A DNA stretch of 17,811 nucleotides from an uncultured Flavobacteriales bacterium (lineage in GTDB: Bacteria > Bacteroidota > Bacteroidia > CAIKAF01), in NCBI GenBank assembly GCA_937925455.1, contig CALEWF010000133.1:1-17811 (forward strand), written 5' to 3'. Positions 7,437 through 15,827 of the stretch are shown one piece after another; position 1 is the first letter of the stretch; every line of letters begins with the position of its first letter. Below the pieces are notes generated by a model. That model ran no database searches and was not told the origin of the DNA. It saw only the letters and a list, made by a program, of their open reading frames with translations. A program made the translations under genes and the position numbers.

Positions 7437-9161
7437 GTGCAAACATTGCTGGAAGTAAAAAATCTGATTGTTTCTTTTTCAGCCGGAAAACAAGTTACGG
7501 ATGTAGTAAAAGGAATTTCCTTTTTTATTCAACCCGGAGAAACGCTAGGAATTGTAGGCGAATCAGGCTCGGGAAAATCAGTTACTTCGCTAAGTATCAT
7601 GAAGCTGCTTTCAGGAAATGGTTTTATACGCTCCGGAGAAATTCTTTTCCATAAAAATAATCAAACGGTCAATCTGGCCGAACTGAATGAAAAGCAAATT
7701 CGCCCTTATCGCGGAAAAGAAATCGCCATGATTTTTCAAGAGCCTATGACTTCTTTAAACCCTGTGTTAACTTGTGGTTTTCAAGTACAAGAAGCTATTC
7801 AGGTACACTATAATATTTCAAAAAAAGAAGCCCGAGAGCATGTCATTCAGCTATTTGAAAAAGTAAAACTTCCGCGCCCAGCAGATATCTACCATTCTTA
7901 CCCACATCAATTATCCGGTGGCCAAAAGCAACGCGTGATGATTGCGATGGCCATCAGTTGTAAGCCATCTCTTTTAATAGCAGACGAGCCCACCACGGCA
8001 TTGGATGTAACTGTTCAACAGAAAATTCTTGAACTACTTCACGACATACAACAAGAGCATGGTATGAGCATGATTTTTATTACCCACGATTTGGGAGTTA
8101 CGTATGAAATTGCTCATCGGGTAGCAGTCATGCATCAAGGAAAGATTGTAGAATCAGGAAAAACCAGCGACCTATTTAATCATCCTCAACACCCATACAC
8201 ACAAGGCCTCATCGCCTGCCGTCCTCCATTAAACAAACGGTTTTACTTACTGCCCACGGTACAAAATTTTTTAGACGGCTCTGCCAATGTTCTGTTATCT
8301 GAAAACAACATTTATACAGCCGAACATAGAAAAGAGCATCATAAAACGCTCTATTCCCAAGAACCATTACTACAAGTTAAAAACTTAACCAAAGTTTATG
8401 GAATAGAAAAAAGTTGGTTTGGTCGAAAAAAACAAACTATAGTAGCAGTAGATAATGTAAGCTTAGATGTTTATCCCGGCGAAACGGTAGGATTGGTAGG
8501 TGAATCTGGATGTGGTAAAACTACTCTGGGAAGATGCATTTTACGATTGATTGAACCCACGAAAGGAGAGATCATTTATCGTGGAAAATTACTGAATCAA
8601 CTACAAGGCGAGGCATTAAGAAAGATGCGCAAACACATGCAAATTATCTTTCAAGACCCATATTCTTCGCTCAATCCGCGAATGAAAATTGGCGAAGCCA
8701 TAATGGAGCCCATGTGGGTACATCGCATTTGGCCAAACAAAAAAACCTGCAAGGAAAAAACTATTGAATTGCTAGAAAAAGTAGGCCTTACAGCCGATCA
8801 TTTTCATCGCATGCCTCATGAATTTTCTGGAGGACAACGCCAACGGATTGTTATTGCAAGAGCATTATCAGTTCAACCCGAATTTATTATCTGCGATGAA
8901 TCGGTATCAGCATTAGATGTGAGCATTCAGGCACAGGTACTGAATTTGCTCAATGAGTTAAAAAAAGATTTTGGGTTCACCTATATCTTTATTTCACACG
9001 ATTTGTCGGTGGTAAAGTTTATGAGCGACCGAATTTTTGTAATGAATCAAGGCAAAATAGAAGAGAGTGGTGACCCCGATGCAATTTATGAAAACCCGAA
9101 ATCTGAATTTACGCTGCGATTGATTGAAGCCATTCCGGGGAAAAAACTTAGTGCACAATAA
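7437..9161 (+). CDS. peptide/nickel-type ABC transporter, fused double ATP-binding protein
   Basis: This 574-aa protein carries two complete ATPase modules in one chain, equivalent to a DppD-DppF or OppD-OppF fusion (as in YejF/GsiA). Module 1 has Walker A GESGSGKS 41-48, signature LSGGQ 159-163, Walker B LLIADE 179-184 and H-loop His217. Module 2 has Walker A GESGCGKT 355-362, signature FSGGQ 463-467, Walker B FIICDE 483-488, and a D-loop SALD. The oligopeptide/dipeptide linker typical of this family follows each module (HPYTQGLI near 252-259). It should power import of peptides or related solutes at the inner membrane, but no permease or binding protein is encoded nearby. The start is a GTG at 7437, chosen because it immediately precedes the conserved LLEVKNL. 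The last 14 nt overlap the convergent propeller gene. Confidence 0.93.
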   Translation: MQTLLEVKNLIVSFSAGKQVTDVVKGISFFIQPGETLGIVGESGSGKSVTSLSIMKLLSGNGFIRSGEILFHKNNQTVNLAELNEKQIRPYRGKEIAMIFQEPMTSLNPVLTCGFQVQEAIQVHYNISKKEAREHVIQLFEKVKLPRPADIYHSYPHQLSGGQKQRVMIAMAISCKPSLLIADEPTTALDVTVQQKILELLHDIQQEHGMSMIFITHDLGVTYEIAHRVAVMHQGKIVESGKTSDLFNHPQHPYTQGLIACRPPLNKRFYLLPTVQNFLDGSANVLLSENNIYTAEHRKEHHKTLYSQEPLLQVKNLTKVYGIEKSWFGRKKQTIVAVDNVSLDVYPGETVGLVGESGCGKTTLGRCILRLIEPTKGEIIYRGKLLNQLQGEALRKMRKHMQIIFQDPYSSLNPRMKIGEAIMEPMWVHRIWPNKKTCKEKTIELLEKVGLTADHFHRMPHEFSGGQRQRIVIARALSVQPEFIICDESVSALDVSIQAQVLNLLNELKKDFGFTYIFISHDLSVVKFMSDRIFVMNQGKIEESGDPDAIYENPKSEFTLRLIEAIPGKKLSAQ

Positions 9162-10341
9162 CAAGCCGCTGTACCCACATATGTTTTTTACCAACAAATT
9201 GAATTAAATAAACTCCAGGCTCGTATGCTTGTACCGATAATTGAAATTTTGATATGGTAGAAGTTTTATATTTTTCCAGAATCATTCCCATATTATTTAT
9301 TATCCGCAACTCTTCAATCTGAGCATCTTCAGGAAATAAAATTGAAACATCAGATGTTGATGGATTGGGATAAATCATGGATTCGGGTTCATTCCAGGAT
9401 GGAGTAAAAAGCGTAAGATCATTTTTGATGATGGTGCCAGCCATTCCTACAGCATAGGCAGTGCCAATATCTACTACATCTACTGCATTGAGGTAGGTAG
9501 TAACCGGATAGTTCATAGAAGACCAAGAAATTCCAGCATCGGTGGAACGAAGAATACTTCCGTTGCCAACAGCAAATAAGACCCCATTTGCGGTATAAAC
9601 TAAATCCTGCAAATGATTGGGAGTACCACTAACTACCACGTTCCAGGATTGGCCGGCATCCGATGAACGCAAAATTAACCCTTCAAAACCGCAAGCAATA
9701 ATGGTATCTTTGTTCAGCATACAAACTGATGTAAGAGTTCTATTGTCCTCGTTGTTTAATTCAATCCACAAATTTCCCGCATTCGTAGTTTTAAAAATTC
9801 GCCCATCAATCCCCACAGCCACTCCTAATGAAGCAGTAAGAAAATGCACATCTAATAATGTAACAGGAGCTTGATAGGCTAACATATTCCAATGATCACC
9901 CCCATTAGTAGAACGAAGCATTAAACCATTCAATCCTACTGCATAGCCGGTATCCGCATTGGGAAAATTTAAATCATAAATCCACTGAGTAGAACCCGAA
10001 GGCCTGGGCGACCATGTGTTGCCATAATCTGTAGATTTATACATCACTCCATTGTAGCCACCGGCAACAAATACTCCATTTCCCAGATATTCTAAAGCAT
10101 ACATCCATTTACTGAAGTTTAGTTGATGCGATTGCCAAGTAATTCCACCATTGGTAGTTTTTAAAAACGTGGATTGGTTTAAACTACCACCAACTGCTAC
10201 CCCAGTGTCTTTAGAAGCAAAACGCACAGCATACAAATTATCTGCTGTTCCGCTTACCTGATTGAACCACTGAGAGAAACCGGGCAATGAGAAACTCCCA
10301 AAAAAGAAAATTAATAATTCGATTTTTCTTAAATGCAGCAT
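9148..10341 (-). CDS. secreted Ycf48/BNR-like beta-propeller with T9SS sorting tail
   Basis: This is a predicted exported protein of 397 aa from the ATG at 10341, with a signal peptide (LLIFFFGSFSLPGFS, mature start near QWF). Six Asp-box-like repeats of the form STDxGxxW follow, e.g. KTTNGGITW, KSTDYGNTW, RSTNGGDHW, RSSDAGQSW and RSTDAGISW, alternating with GVAVG/GYAVG strands. This is the pattern of Ycf48/BNR-type propellers, probably seven-bladed. From MIYPNPS to the end (~75 residues) is a type A T9SS sorting domain, so it is likely surface-exposed or secreted. No sialidase arginine triad is recognised, so I do not call an enzyme. The frame opens earlier (TTG 10413, ATG 10407), but the ATG at 10341 gives the clean signal peptide. 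It overlaps the ABC ATPase gene by 14 nt tail to tail. Confidence 0.85.
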   Translation of the reverse strand: MLHLRKIELLIFFFGSFSLPGFSQWFNQVSGTADNLYAVRFASKDTGVAVGGSLNQSTFLKTTNGGITWQSHQLNFSKWMYALEYLGNGVFVAGGYNGVMYKSTDYGNTWSPRPSGSTQWIYDLNFPNADTGYAVGLNGLMLRSTNGGDHWNMLAYQAPVTLLDVHFLTASLGVAVGIDGRIFKTTNAGNLWIELNNEDNRTLTSVCMLNKDTIIACGFEGLILRSSDAGQSWNVVVSGTPNHLQDLVYTANGVLFAVGNGSILRSTDAGISWSSMNYPVTTYLNAVDVVDIGTAYAVGMAGTIIKNDLTLFTPSWNEPESMIYPNPSTSDVSILFPEDAQIEELRIINNMGMILEKYKTSTISKFQLSVQAYEPGVYLIQFVGKKHMWVQRLVIVH

Positions 10342-10344
10342 AAG

Positions 10345-10352
10345 CAAAAGTA
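10345..10352 (-). promoter_or_regulatory. putative -7 box of the BNR-like propeller gene
   Basis: On the minus strand this reads TACTTTTG, an exact TAnnTTTG, ending 3 nt before the ATG at 10341. A TTG at 10368-10370 (minus) could be a short-spaced -33 element. If the box is real, the mRNA starts at or beside the start codon; otherwise the upstream ATG at 10407 should be reconsidered. Confidence 0.35.
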
Positions 10353-10420
10353 AAAAAAAGAGCTTAACAAGATTTAACCCACTATTAAGCCTGCTATCAA
10401 ACACCATCAACAAATTATTT

Positions 10421-10428
10421 TAATTTTG
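10421..10428 (+). promoter_or_regulatory. putative -7 box of the M16 peptidase operon
   Basis: TAATTTTG is an exact TAnnTTTG match 24 nt before the ATG at 10453. It covers the TTG at 10426 that would extend the reading frame, which argues that the TTG is not the start. No clear TTTG -33 element is seen. Confidence 0.45.
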
Positions 10429-10452
10429 CTTCCATTAGAAATATTCATTTGT

Positions 10453-11775
10453 ATGAAAAAACTAAGACTATTGCCGATCGCAGGATTTTTCTCCATACAA
10501 ATTCTCTGTGCACAGGCTGTAAAAATTAACTTTGTAGAATATGATCTACCTAACGGTTTACATGTAATTCTTCATGAAGACCACTCCGTACCCTTAGTGG
10601 CTGTAACTGTAAATTATCATGTTGGGTCAAAAAACGAAAACCCTGAAAGAACCGGCTTTGCTCACTTTTTTGAGCATTTATTATTTGAAGGAAGTGAAAA
10701 TATTAAGCGGGGAGAATTTTTTAAATATGTAAGTTCAGCCGGTGGCCAAAATAATGCATACACCACGCAAGATCAAACCTTTTATTACGAAGTTTTACCC
10801 AGTAATCAGTTAGAACTAGGTCTTTGGCTTGAGTCTGAACGTATGCTTCATGCCAAAATTGAAGAGGTAGGTGTTGAAACTCAACGCGAAGTAGTAAAAG
10901 AAGAAAAACGCCTGCGGATTGATAATCAGCCCTATGGACGTTTTATCTCGGAAATCTTTGTACGTGCATTTAAAAAACATCCCTACCGGTGGGCTCCCAT
11001 AGGTAGCATGGAACACCTGAATGCAGCGCAACTAAGTGAATTCATTGACTTTTATAAAACATTTTATGTACCCAACAACGCCGTACTAAGTATTGCTGGC
11101 GATATTGATATTGAAAAAACAAAAGTTTTAGTAGATAAATATTTTAAGGATATTCCTAAAGGTAGCCGAGAGATTCCAAGGCCCAACACAGAAGAGCCTC
11201 CGCTCAATAAGGAAGTTAGAGATACAGTATATGATGAATTTATCCAATTACCCGCCATTGTTTATGCATACCGTATTCCTTCTATGAAATCGGAAGACCA
11301 ATATGCTTTGGAAATGATGAGTCAGGTATTATCAGGAGGTGGAAGTTCGCGTATGAACAAAGAACTAGTTGATAATAAACAAAAAGCATTACAGGCTTTT
11401 GCTTTTAATTATGCACTGGAAGACCACGGGTTATTTATAACAGCCGCCATTGCCGGAATGAATGTAGATGCAAAAGAACTGGATCAGTTAATGGATATCG
11501 AAGTTGAAAAGATGAAAAAGGAACTGATTTCAGAAAAAGAGTTTGAAAAAATAAGAAACCAAATGGAAAATCAGGTTGTAAGTCAGAATTCAGGCGTACA
11601 GGGAGTAGCAACCAATCTTTCAAACAACTATCTGTTTTTCAGAAATACAAACTTGATTAATACAGAACTAGAAAAATATATGAAGGTAACCCGTGAAGAC
11701 ATAAAGCAGATGGCCAATACTTATTTAAAGAAAGAAAATCGGGTGGTAATGTATTACTTACCCGGTAAAAAATAA
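10453..11775 (+). CDS. M16-family zinc metallopeptidase, active subunit
   Basis: This is an insulinase/pitrilysin-type peptidase of 440 aa, exported by a signal peptide (residues 1-20, ending CAQA). The inverted zinc motif HFFEH is at 71-75, and the downstream glutamate ligand is in VVKEEKR (E151). The C-terminal M16 half follows (FYVPNNAVLSIAGD near 200-215, and a GGGSSRMNKELV segment near 295-306). The protein is the size of one half of a two-chain M16 enzyme such as mitochondrial processing peptidase beta or the bacterial Sph2681/Sph2682 pair. The next gene, 38 nt downstream, encodes a zinc-site-less partner, so a periplasmic heterodimer is likely. The ATG at 10453 is preferred over an in-frame TTG at 10426, which lies within the putative promoter box. 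Confidence 0.93.
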   Translation: MKKLRLLPIAGFFSIQILCAQAVKINFVEYDLPNGLHVILHEDHSVPLVAVTVNYHVGSKNENPERTGFAHFFEHLLFEGSENIKRGEFFKYVSSAGGQNNAYTTQDQTFYYEVLPSNQLELGLWLESERMLHAKIEEVGVETQREVVKEEKRLRIDNQPYGRFISEIFVRAFKKHPYRWAPIGSMEHLNAAQLSEFIDFYKTFYVPNNAVLSIAGDIDIEKTKVLVDKYFKDIPKGSREIPRPNTEEPPLNKEVRDTVYDEFIQLPAIVYAYRIPSMKSEDQYALEMMSQVLSGGGSSRMNKELVDNKQKALQAFAFNYALEDHGLFITAAIAGMNVDAKELDQLMDIEVEKMKKELISEKEFEKIRNQMENQVVSQNSGVQGVATNLSNNYLFFRNTNLINTELEKYMKVTREDIKQMANTYLKKENRVVMYYLPGKK

Positions 11776-11813
11776 TTGTCAACCAAACAATACTTTAATT
11801 AAAATTGAAGCAT

Positions 11814-13874
11814 ATGAAAAAATATATTGCCATAGTAACGCTCTTGCTAGTTTCCTTGGGAGTTAATGCACAAGTGGACCGAAGAAAAGCACCAGCTCCG
11901 GGCCCTGCACCCAAAATCAGTTTAGGAAAATATGAATCGTTTACCTTAAAAAACGGGTTGAAAGTAATTGTGGTTGAAAACCGCAAACTTCCTGTTGTTT
12001 CGTATAGTCTGGTGGTTGATTCTGAACCGGTGCTAGAAGGTGAAAAAGCCGGGTATGTTGACATCTTCGGACAATTACTTGCCAGAGGTACTAAATCTAG
12101 AACAAAAGATCAGATTGACGAAGAAGTAGATTTGATAGGTGCAGATTTCAGCACCTCTTCAGACGGGGTATATGGCCGCTCGCTGAAACGCCATCATGAA
12201 AAATTATTGGCGCTGATGGCCGATGTGATTATGAATCCTTCTTTCCCGCAATCAGAATTTGACAAGGTTGTTAAACAAACATTGGATGGATTAGCTACTG
12301 TAAAAACAGATCCCAATGCCATTGCTTCTAATTTAATCAATAAGGTGGCCTATGGCCCCAATCATCCTTACGGTGATATTGTAACAGATAGCACCATAGC
12401 CAAAATCACCTTGGAAGATATACGCAATTACTACACCCAGTATTTTATGCCCAACATTGCCTATTTGGCAGTAGTAGGAGATATTTCAAAAGCAGAAGTA
12501 CAACCGCTTATTGAAAAATATTTAGGCAATTGGGCTAAAGGCTCTCCTGCCAAAGCAAAATTACCCACACCTCAACCTCCTGCAAGTGTACAAATTACGA
12601 TGAATGACCGAGCTGGAAGTGCACAATCTACGATTCGGATAGTTTATCCTATTCAAAATAAAATTGGTGGTCCTGATTATATTAAACTTCGGGTGCTAAA
12701 CAACATTTTAGGAGGGGGCGCAACGGGAAGATTATTCATGAATCTACGTGAAAAACATGGATATACTTACGGTGCATATAGCTCCATTACGGCTGATAAA
12801 TATGTTGGGTTATTTACTGCTAGTGCTGACGTTCGTACCGAAGTAACAGATAGTGCGATTTATCAATTCATTTATGAATTAAATAAAATTAGCACACAAG
12901 GAGTTACTCAGGAAGAACTTACCAATACAAAAAATGAGTTGACAGGGCGTTTTGCTATCGGGCTTGAAAACCCACAAACAGTGGCTACGTTTGCCATAAA
13001 CATTGACCGATATAAGTTGCCCAAAGATTACTACGAAAATTATTTAACTGCCTTAAATGCCATTACCTTGGAAGAGGTAAATCAGGTAGCCCAAAAATAC
13101 ATATTGCCCTATAATTTTCATTTAGTAATTGTAGGTGACCGCGCTGCTATTGAAAAGAAAATTTTGAAATATGACAGCGATGAAAAAATTACATTTTTAG
13201 ATGCCTTTGGAAAACCAGCGGCAGAGTTGAAAGCTGTTCCTGCTGGCGTAACTTTACAAACGGTATTGGATGGATACTTGAATGCACTTGGAGGCAAGGA
13301 TAAAATAAAACAAATTACCGACGTAACGATGAAAGGTAAATTATCCAGCCAGTTTGGAGCATTGGATGTACAAACCATTCAAAAAGCCCCCTATAAAAAG
13401 TACGATGTAATAACCATGGGTGGACAGGTTTTACAAAAAAGTGTTTTTGACGGCACATCCGGCAAAACAGATGGCATGCAGGGGTCCAAGCCTTTTGATG
13501 CCGACGATATAAAAGACGGAAAAGCCGATGCCGCTATTGTATTTGAACTTGATTTGGATGCCATTGGCGTAAAAGGTACTCTGCTGGGAATTGACCTAGT
13601 GGAAGGAAAAGATGCTTATAAAGTAGCTTATATTTATCCCAGTGGCAAGAAATCATTTTCATGGTACAGTGTAAAAAACAACTTATTGATTAAAACCAGC
13701 CATATCGAAAAATCAGAACAAGGCTCAATGGAGATGGTATATTATTATACTGATTATAGAGACGTTAAAGGAGTGCTATTCCCTTTTACCATCAAAGCCT
13801 CAATAGGAGATATTATATTTGATAGCATTGAAATAAATACTGGAGTAAAAGACGACGTGTTTAATGTAAAGTAA
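11814..13874 (+). CDS. M16-family inactive subunit with C-terminal extension
   Basis: This is an exported 686-aa protein with a signal peptide at 1-20 (LLVSLGVNAQ). Residues ~35-460 are two M16 domains, but the zinc motif is lost: at the HxxEH position it has D-I-F-G-Q (83-87). The substrate-binding half keeps GGGATGRLFMNLREKHGYTYGAYS, which carries the conserved R and Y used by M16 inactive partners. Residues ~465-686 form an additional beta-rich domain without peptidase motifs. It resembles lipoprotein-sorting (LolA-like) or TPR-less beta-sheet domains, but I cannot name it securely. The gene is probably co-transcribed with the active subunit upstream and ends before a strong terminator. 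An in-frame TTG at 11805 would add three residues, but the ATG at 11814 fits the signal peptide better. Confidence 0.9.
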   Translation: MKKYIAIVTLLLVSLGVNAQVDRRKAPAPGPAPKISLGKYESFTLKNGLKVIVVENRKLPVVSYSLVVDSEPVLEGEKAGYVDIFGQLLARGTKSRTKDQIDEEVDLIGADFSTSSDGVYGRSLKRHHEKLLALMADVIMNPSFPQSEFDKVVKQTLDGLATVKTDPNAIASNLINKVAYGPNHPYGDIVTDSTIAKITLEDIRNYYTQYFMPNIAYLAVVGDISKAEVQPLIEKYLGNWAKGSPAKAKLPTPQPPASVQITMNDRAGSAQSTIRIVYPIQNKIGGPDYIKLRVLNNILGGGATGRLFMNLREKHGYTYGAYSSITADKYVGLFTASADVRTEVTDSAIYQFIYELNKISTQGVTQEELTNTKNELTGRFAIGLENPQTVATFAINIDRYKLPKDYYENYLTALNAITLEEVNQVAQKYILPYNFHLVIVGDRAAIEKKILKYDSDEKITFLDAFGKPAAELKAVPAGVTLQTVLDGYLNALGGKDKIKQITDVTMKGKLSSQFGALDVQTIQKAPYKKYDVITMGGQVLQKSVFDGTSGKTDGMQGSKPFDADDIKDGKADAAIVFELDLDAIGVKGTLLGIDLVEGKDAYKVAYIYPSGKKSFSWYSVKNNLLIKTSHIEKSEQGSMEMVYYYTDYRDVKGVLFPFTIKASIGDIIFDSIEINTGVKDDVFNVK

Positions 13875-13894
13875 TCATATTCTAATTGATTAAG

Positions 13895-13922
13895 AAAAAG
13901 AGTGCACCAAAGCACTCTTTTT
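13895..13922 (+). terminator. Rho-independent terminator of the M16 operon
   Basis: A perfect 11-bp stem (aaaaagagtgc / gcactcttttt) with a 6-nt loop accaaa ends in a T run to 13923. It lies 20 nt after the stop codon of the second M16 gene. Because the stem is flanked by A's on one side and T's on the other, it could also work on the opposite strand. Confidence 0.88.
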
Positions 13923-13943
13923 TCAATTTTAACTTGTAATGAC

Positions 13944-13951
13944 TAAATTTA
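13944..13951 (+). promoter_or_regulatory. weak putative -7 box of the DUF6134-like gene
   Basis: TAAATTTA is one base away from TAnnTTTG and lies 19 nt before the ATG at 13971, just after the upstream terminator. No -33 element is recognised at normal spacing. Confidence 0.25.
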
Positions 13952-13970
13952 AAGTACTTATCAATAACAC

Positions 13971-14564
13971 ATGCAATCAATTCATCTCTTGATATGTGGA
14001 ATAATAATTGTGCTTTTTACTAAAAAAACAAACTCACAAACTTATACCTATGAAACGCGGGCACTTGGAATTCATGCCGGTGATATGCAAATTACCCGAA
14101 AGGTTAATGGAAACCTTGAATACTATACTATAAAAAGTAAGAACAGCGTAAATTATTTGCTGGGAAAAATAGATGTTGACCACAAAACATCTGTTACCTA
14201 TAAAGACGGTGTTCTTCAGGAAAGTTTTTTAAGAACGGATAAAAACGGAGAGGTAGATCATTTTTGTAGTGTAAGCTACGATGGCCATACTTATAAAATT
14301 CAAACAGAAAAAGAAAAACTATCATATTCTAAACCCATTATTGCCAGTGTTGTAACCTTATACTTTAAGGAGCCTGTAGGACATACTGAAATTTTTTCGG
14401 AAGTATTTGGGAAGATGGTCCCAGTCACTGAAATTAAACCACATAAGTATTCTATCAAATTACCCGACGGAAAAAAAAATACCTACACTTATGAAAATGG
14501 TATCGTGGTAGAAGTTGAAGTGCCATCCCCTGTAGGAACTGCCCACATTCGATTAAAAAAATAA
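13971..14564 (+). CDS. exported DUF6134-like protein of unknown function
   Basis: This is a small exported protein of 197 aa. Residues 1-22 form a signal peptide (LLICGIIIVLFTKKTNSQ). The rest is predicted to be all beta strand, with repeated short Thr/Tyr-rich strands: TYETRALGIHAGDMQI near 25-40, YYTIKSKNSVNYLLGKIDV, VTYKDGVLQES, and a C-terminal LYFKEPVGHTEIFSEVFG. The GDMQI, KDGVLQES and LYFKEP-SE features remind me of the Bacteroidota family DUF6134. No enzymatic motif is visible. It has no partner on its strand: a terminator lies upstream and the convergent clpX gene ends 12 nt downstream. Its start ATG is the only good one and gives a proper signal peptide. It is a gene with fair confidence and a family assignment with moderate confidence. 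Confidence 0.75.
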   Translation: MQSIHLLICGIIIVLFTKKTNSQTYTYETRALGIHAGDMQITRKVNGNLEYYTIKSKNSVNYLLGKIDVDHKTSVTYKDGVLQESFLRTDKNGEVDHFCSVSYDGHTYKIQTEKEKLSYSKPIIASVVTLYFKEPVGHTEIFSEVFGKMVPVTEIKPHKYSIKLPDGKKNTYTYENGIVVEVEVPSPVGTAHIRLKK

Positions 14565-14576
14565 TGTGCAGCGAGC

Positions 14577-15818
14577 TTAAGCCGCCTTATTGCTAAACTT
14601 ACTTTTTTCTAATTTATCCATAGCATAACTAAGAGTAACGCGAATTTCTCTGTACTCTGATTCCGGGCTTTCAAACATCAAATCATTCATGATAGCTTCG
14701 CAAATAGAACGCAAGCCACGAGCGCCAAGCTTATATTCAATAGCTTTTTCAACAATAAAATCCAACACTTCTTCTTCTACAATAAGCTCTTTCCCATCTA
14801 GTTTAAATAGCTTTTGATATTGCTTCATAATAGCATTTTTAGGCTCTGTAAGGATGCGCTTTAATGCCTCAGCATCTAAGGGGTTCAAATGAGTAACAAC
14901 AGGCAACCTGCCCACAAGTTCGGGAATCAATCCAAAATTTTTTAAATCTTGAGGAACTACATACTGCAGAAGATTTTCCTTATTAATCTTTTGTTTATTT
15001 CCAGTTGTCTTAAATCCAATGGTTTGTTTATTCATCCGCTCACTAATAATCCGCTCAATTCCTTCAAAAGCGCCTCCGCAAATAAACAGTATGTTTTGAG
15101 TATTTACATTAATCATTTTTTGCTCCGGATGTTTTCTTCCTCCATATGGGGGCACACTAATAATACTTCCTTCCAACAATTTTAGTAATCCCTGTTGCAC
15201 ACCTTCGCCTGAAACATCGCGGGTAATAGAAGGATTATCTCCCTTGCGAGCAATCTTGTCAATTTCATCAATAAAAACAATGCCTCGTTCGGCTGCTTGA
15301 ACATCAAAATCAGCAGCCTGCAGCAAACGGCTTAACACACTTTCTACATCTTCGCCTACATACCCTGCTTCGGTAAGAACAGTAGCATCAGCAATACAGA
15401 ATGGAACATTCAGGATACGGGCAATAGTTCTCGCTATTAAAGTTTTACCGGTTCCTGTTTCGCCCACCATGATGATATTCGATTTCTCAATTTCTACATC
15501 ATCTTCTCTAAGAGATGTATTGTGCAATAAACGCTTGTAATGATTATAAACTGCAACAGCAATTGTTTTTTTTGCCTCGTCCTGCCCTATGATATACTGA
15601 TCTAAGTGTTTTTTTATTTCGGATGGGCGTAGAAGTTTTAATTCTTTTTCAAGGGTTCCACGCTTTTTATGATGAAGCTCTGTTTGAATAATTTTTGCTG
15701 CTTCTTCTACACAAAAATCGCATATATTTCCTTCTTGACCGGTAATAAGCAGGTTTACCTGTGAGCGATTTCGCATACAAAACGAACAATGTTCTTCCTT
15801 TTGCTTTGCCATATCCAT
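14577..15818 (-). CDS. clpX: ATP-dependent Clp protease ATP-binding subunit ClpX
   Basis: ClpX is the AAA+ unfoldase that delivers proteins to ClpP. This 413-aa protein has the N-terminal zinc-binding domain (Cys 11, 14, 33, 36), Walker A GETGTGKT at 119-126, pore-1 loop GYVG at 152-155, Walker B VFIDEID at 181-187 (D184, E185), pore-2 RKH at 228-230, the ClpP-docking IGF loop at 267-269, and sensor-2 GARGLR at 365-370. All functional elements are intact, and the length is near the usual 410-425. The ATG at 15818 has a second ATG two codons later, and either could be the start. It lies after clpP on the same strand, with a terminator-like hairpin in the 66-nt gap. Its 3' end meets the DUF6134-like gene. 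Confidence 0.97.
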   Translation of the reverse strand: MDMAKQKEEHCSFCMRNRSQVNLLITGQEGNICDFCVEEAAKIIQTELHHKKRGTLEKELKLLRPSEIKKHLDQYIIGQDEAKKTIAVAVYNHYKRLLHNTSLREDDVEIEKSNIIMVGETGTGKTLIARTIARILNVPFCIADATVLTEAGYVGEDVESVLSRLLQAADFDVQAAERGIVFIDEIDKIARKGDNPSITRDVSGEGVQQGLLKLLEGSIISVPPYGGRKHPEQKMINVNTQNILFICGGAFEGIERIISERMNKQTIGFKTTGNKQKINKENLLQYVVPQDLKNFGLIPELVGRLPVVTHLNPLDAEALKRILTEPKNAIMKQYQKLFKLDGKELIVEEEVLDFIVEKAIEYKLGARGLRSICEAIMNDLMFESPESEYREIRVTLSYAMDKLEKSKFSNKAA

Positions 15819-15827
15819 TGAATTTTT

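Noticed and set aside
10342..10413. Upstream starts (TTG 10413, ATG 10407) for the BNR-like propeller
   Set aside because: They would add a charged, non-signal stretch in front of a clean signal peptide. I prefer 10341, though the very close promoter box leaves some doubt.
10426..10452. TTG start for the first M16 gene
   Set aside because: The TTG lies inside an exact TAnnTTTG box, and the added residues precede a complete signal peptide that starts at the ATG 10453.
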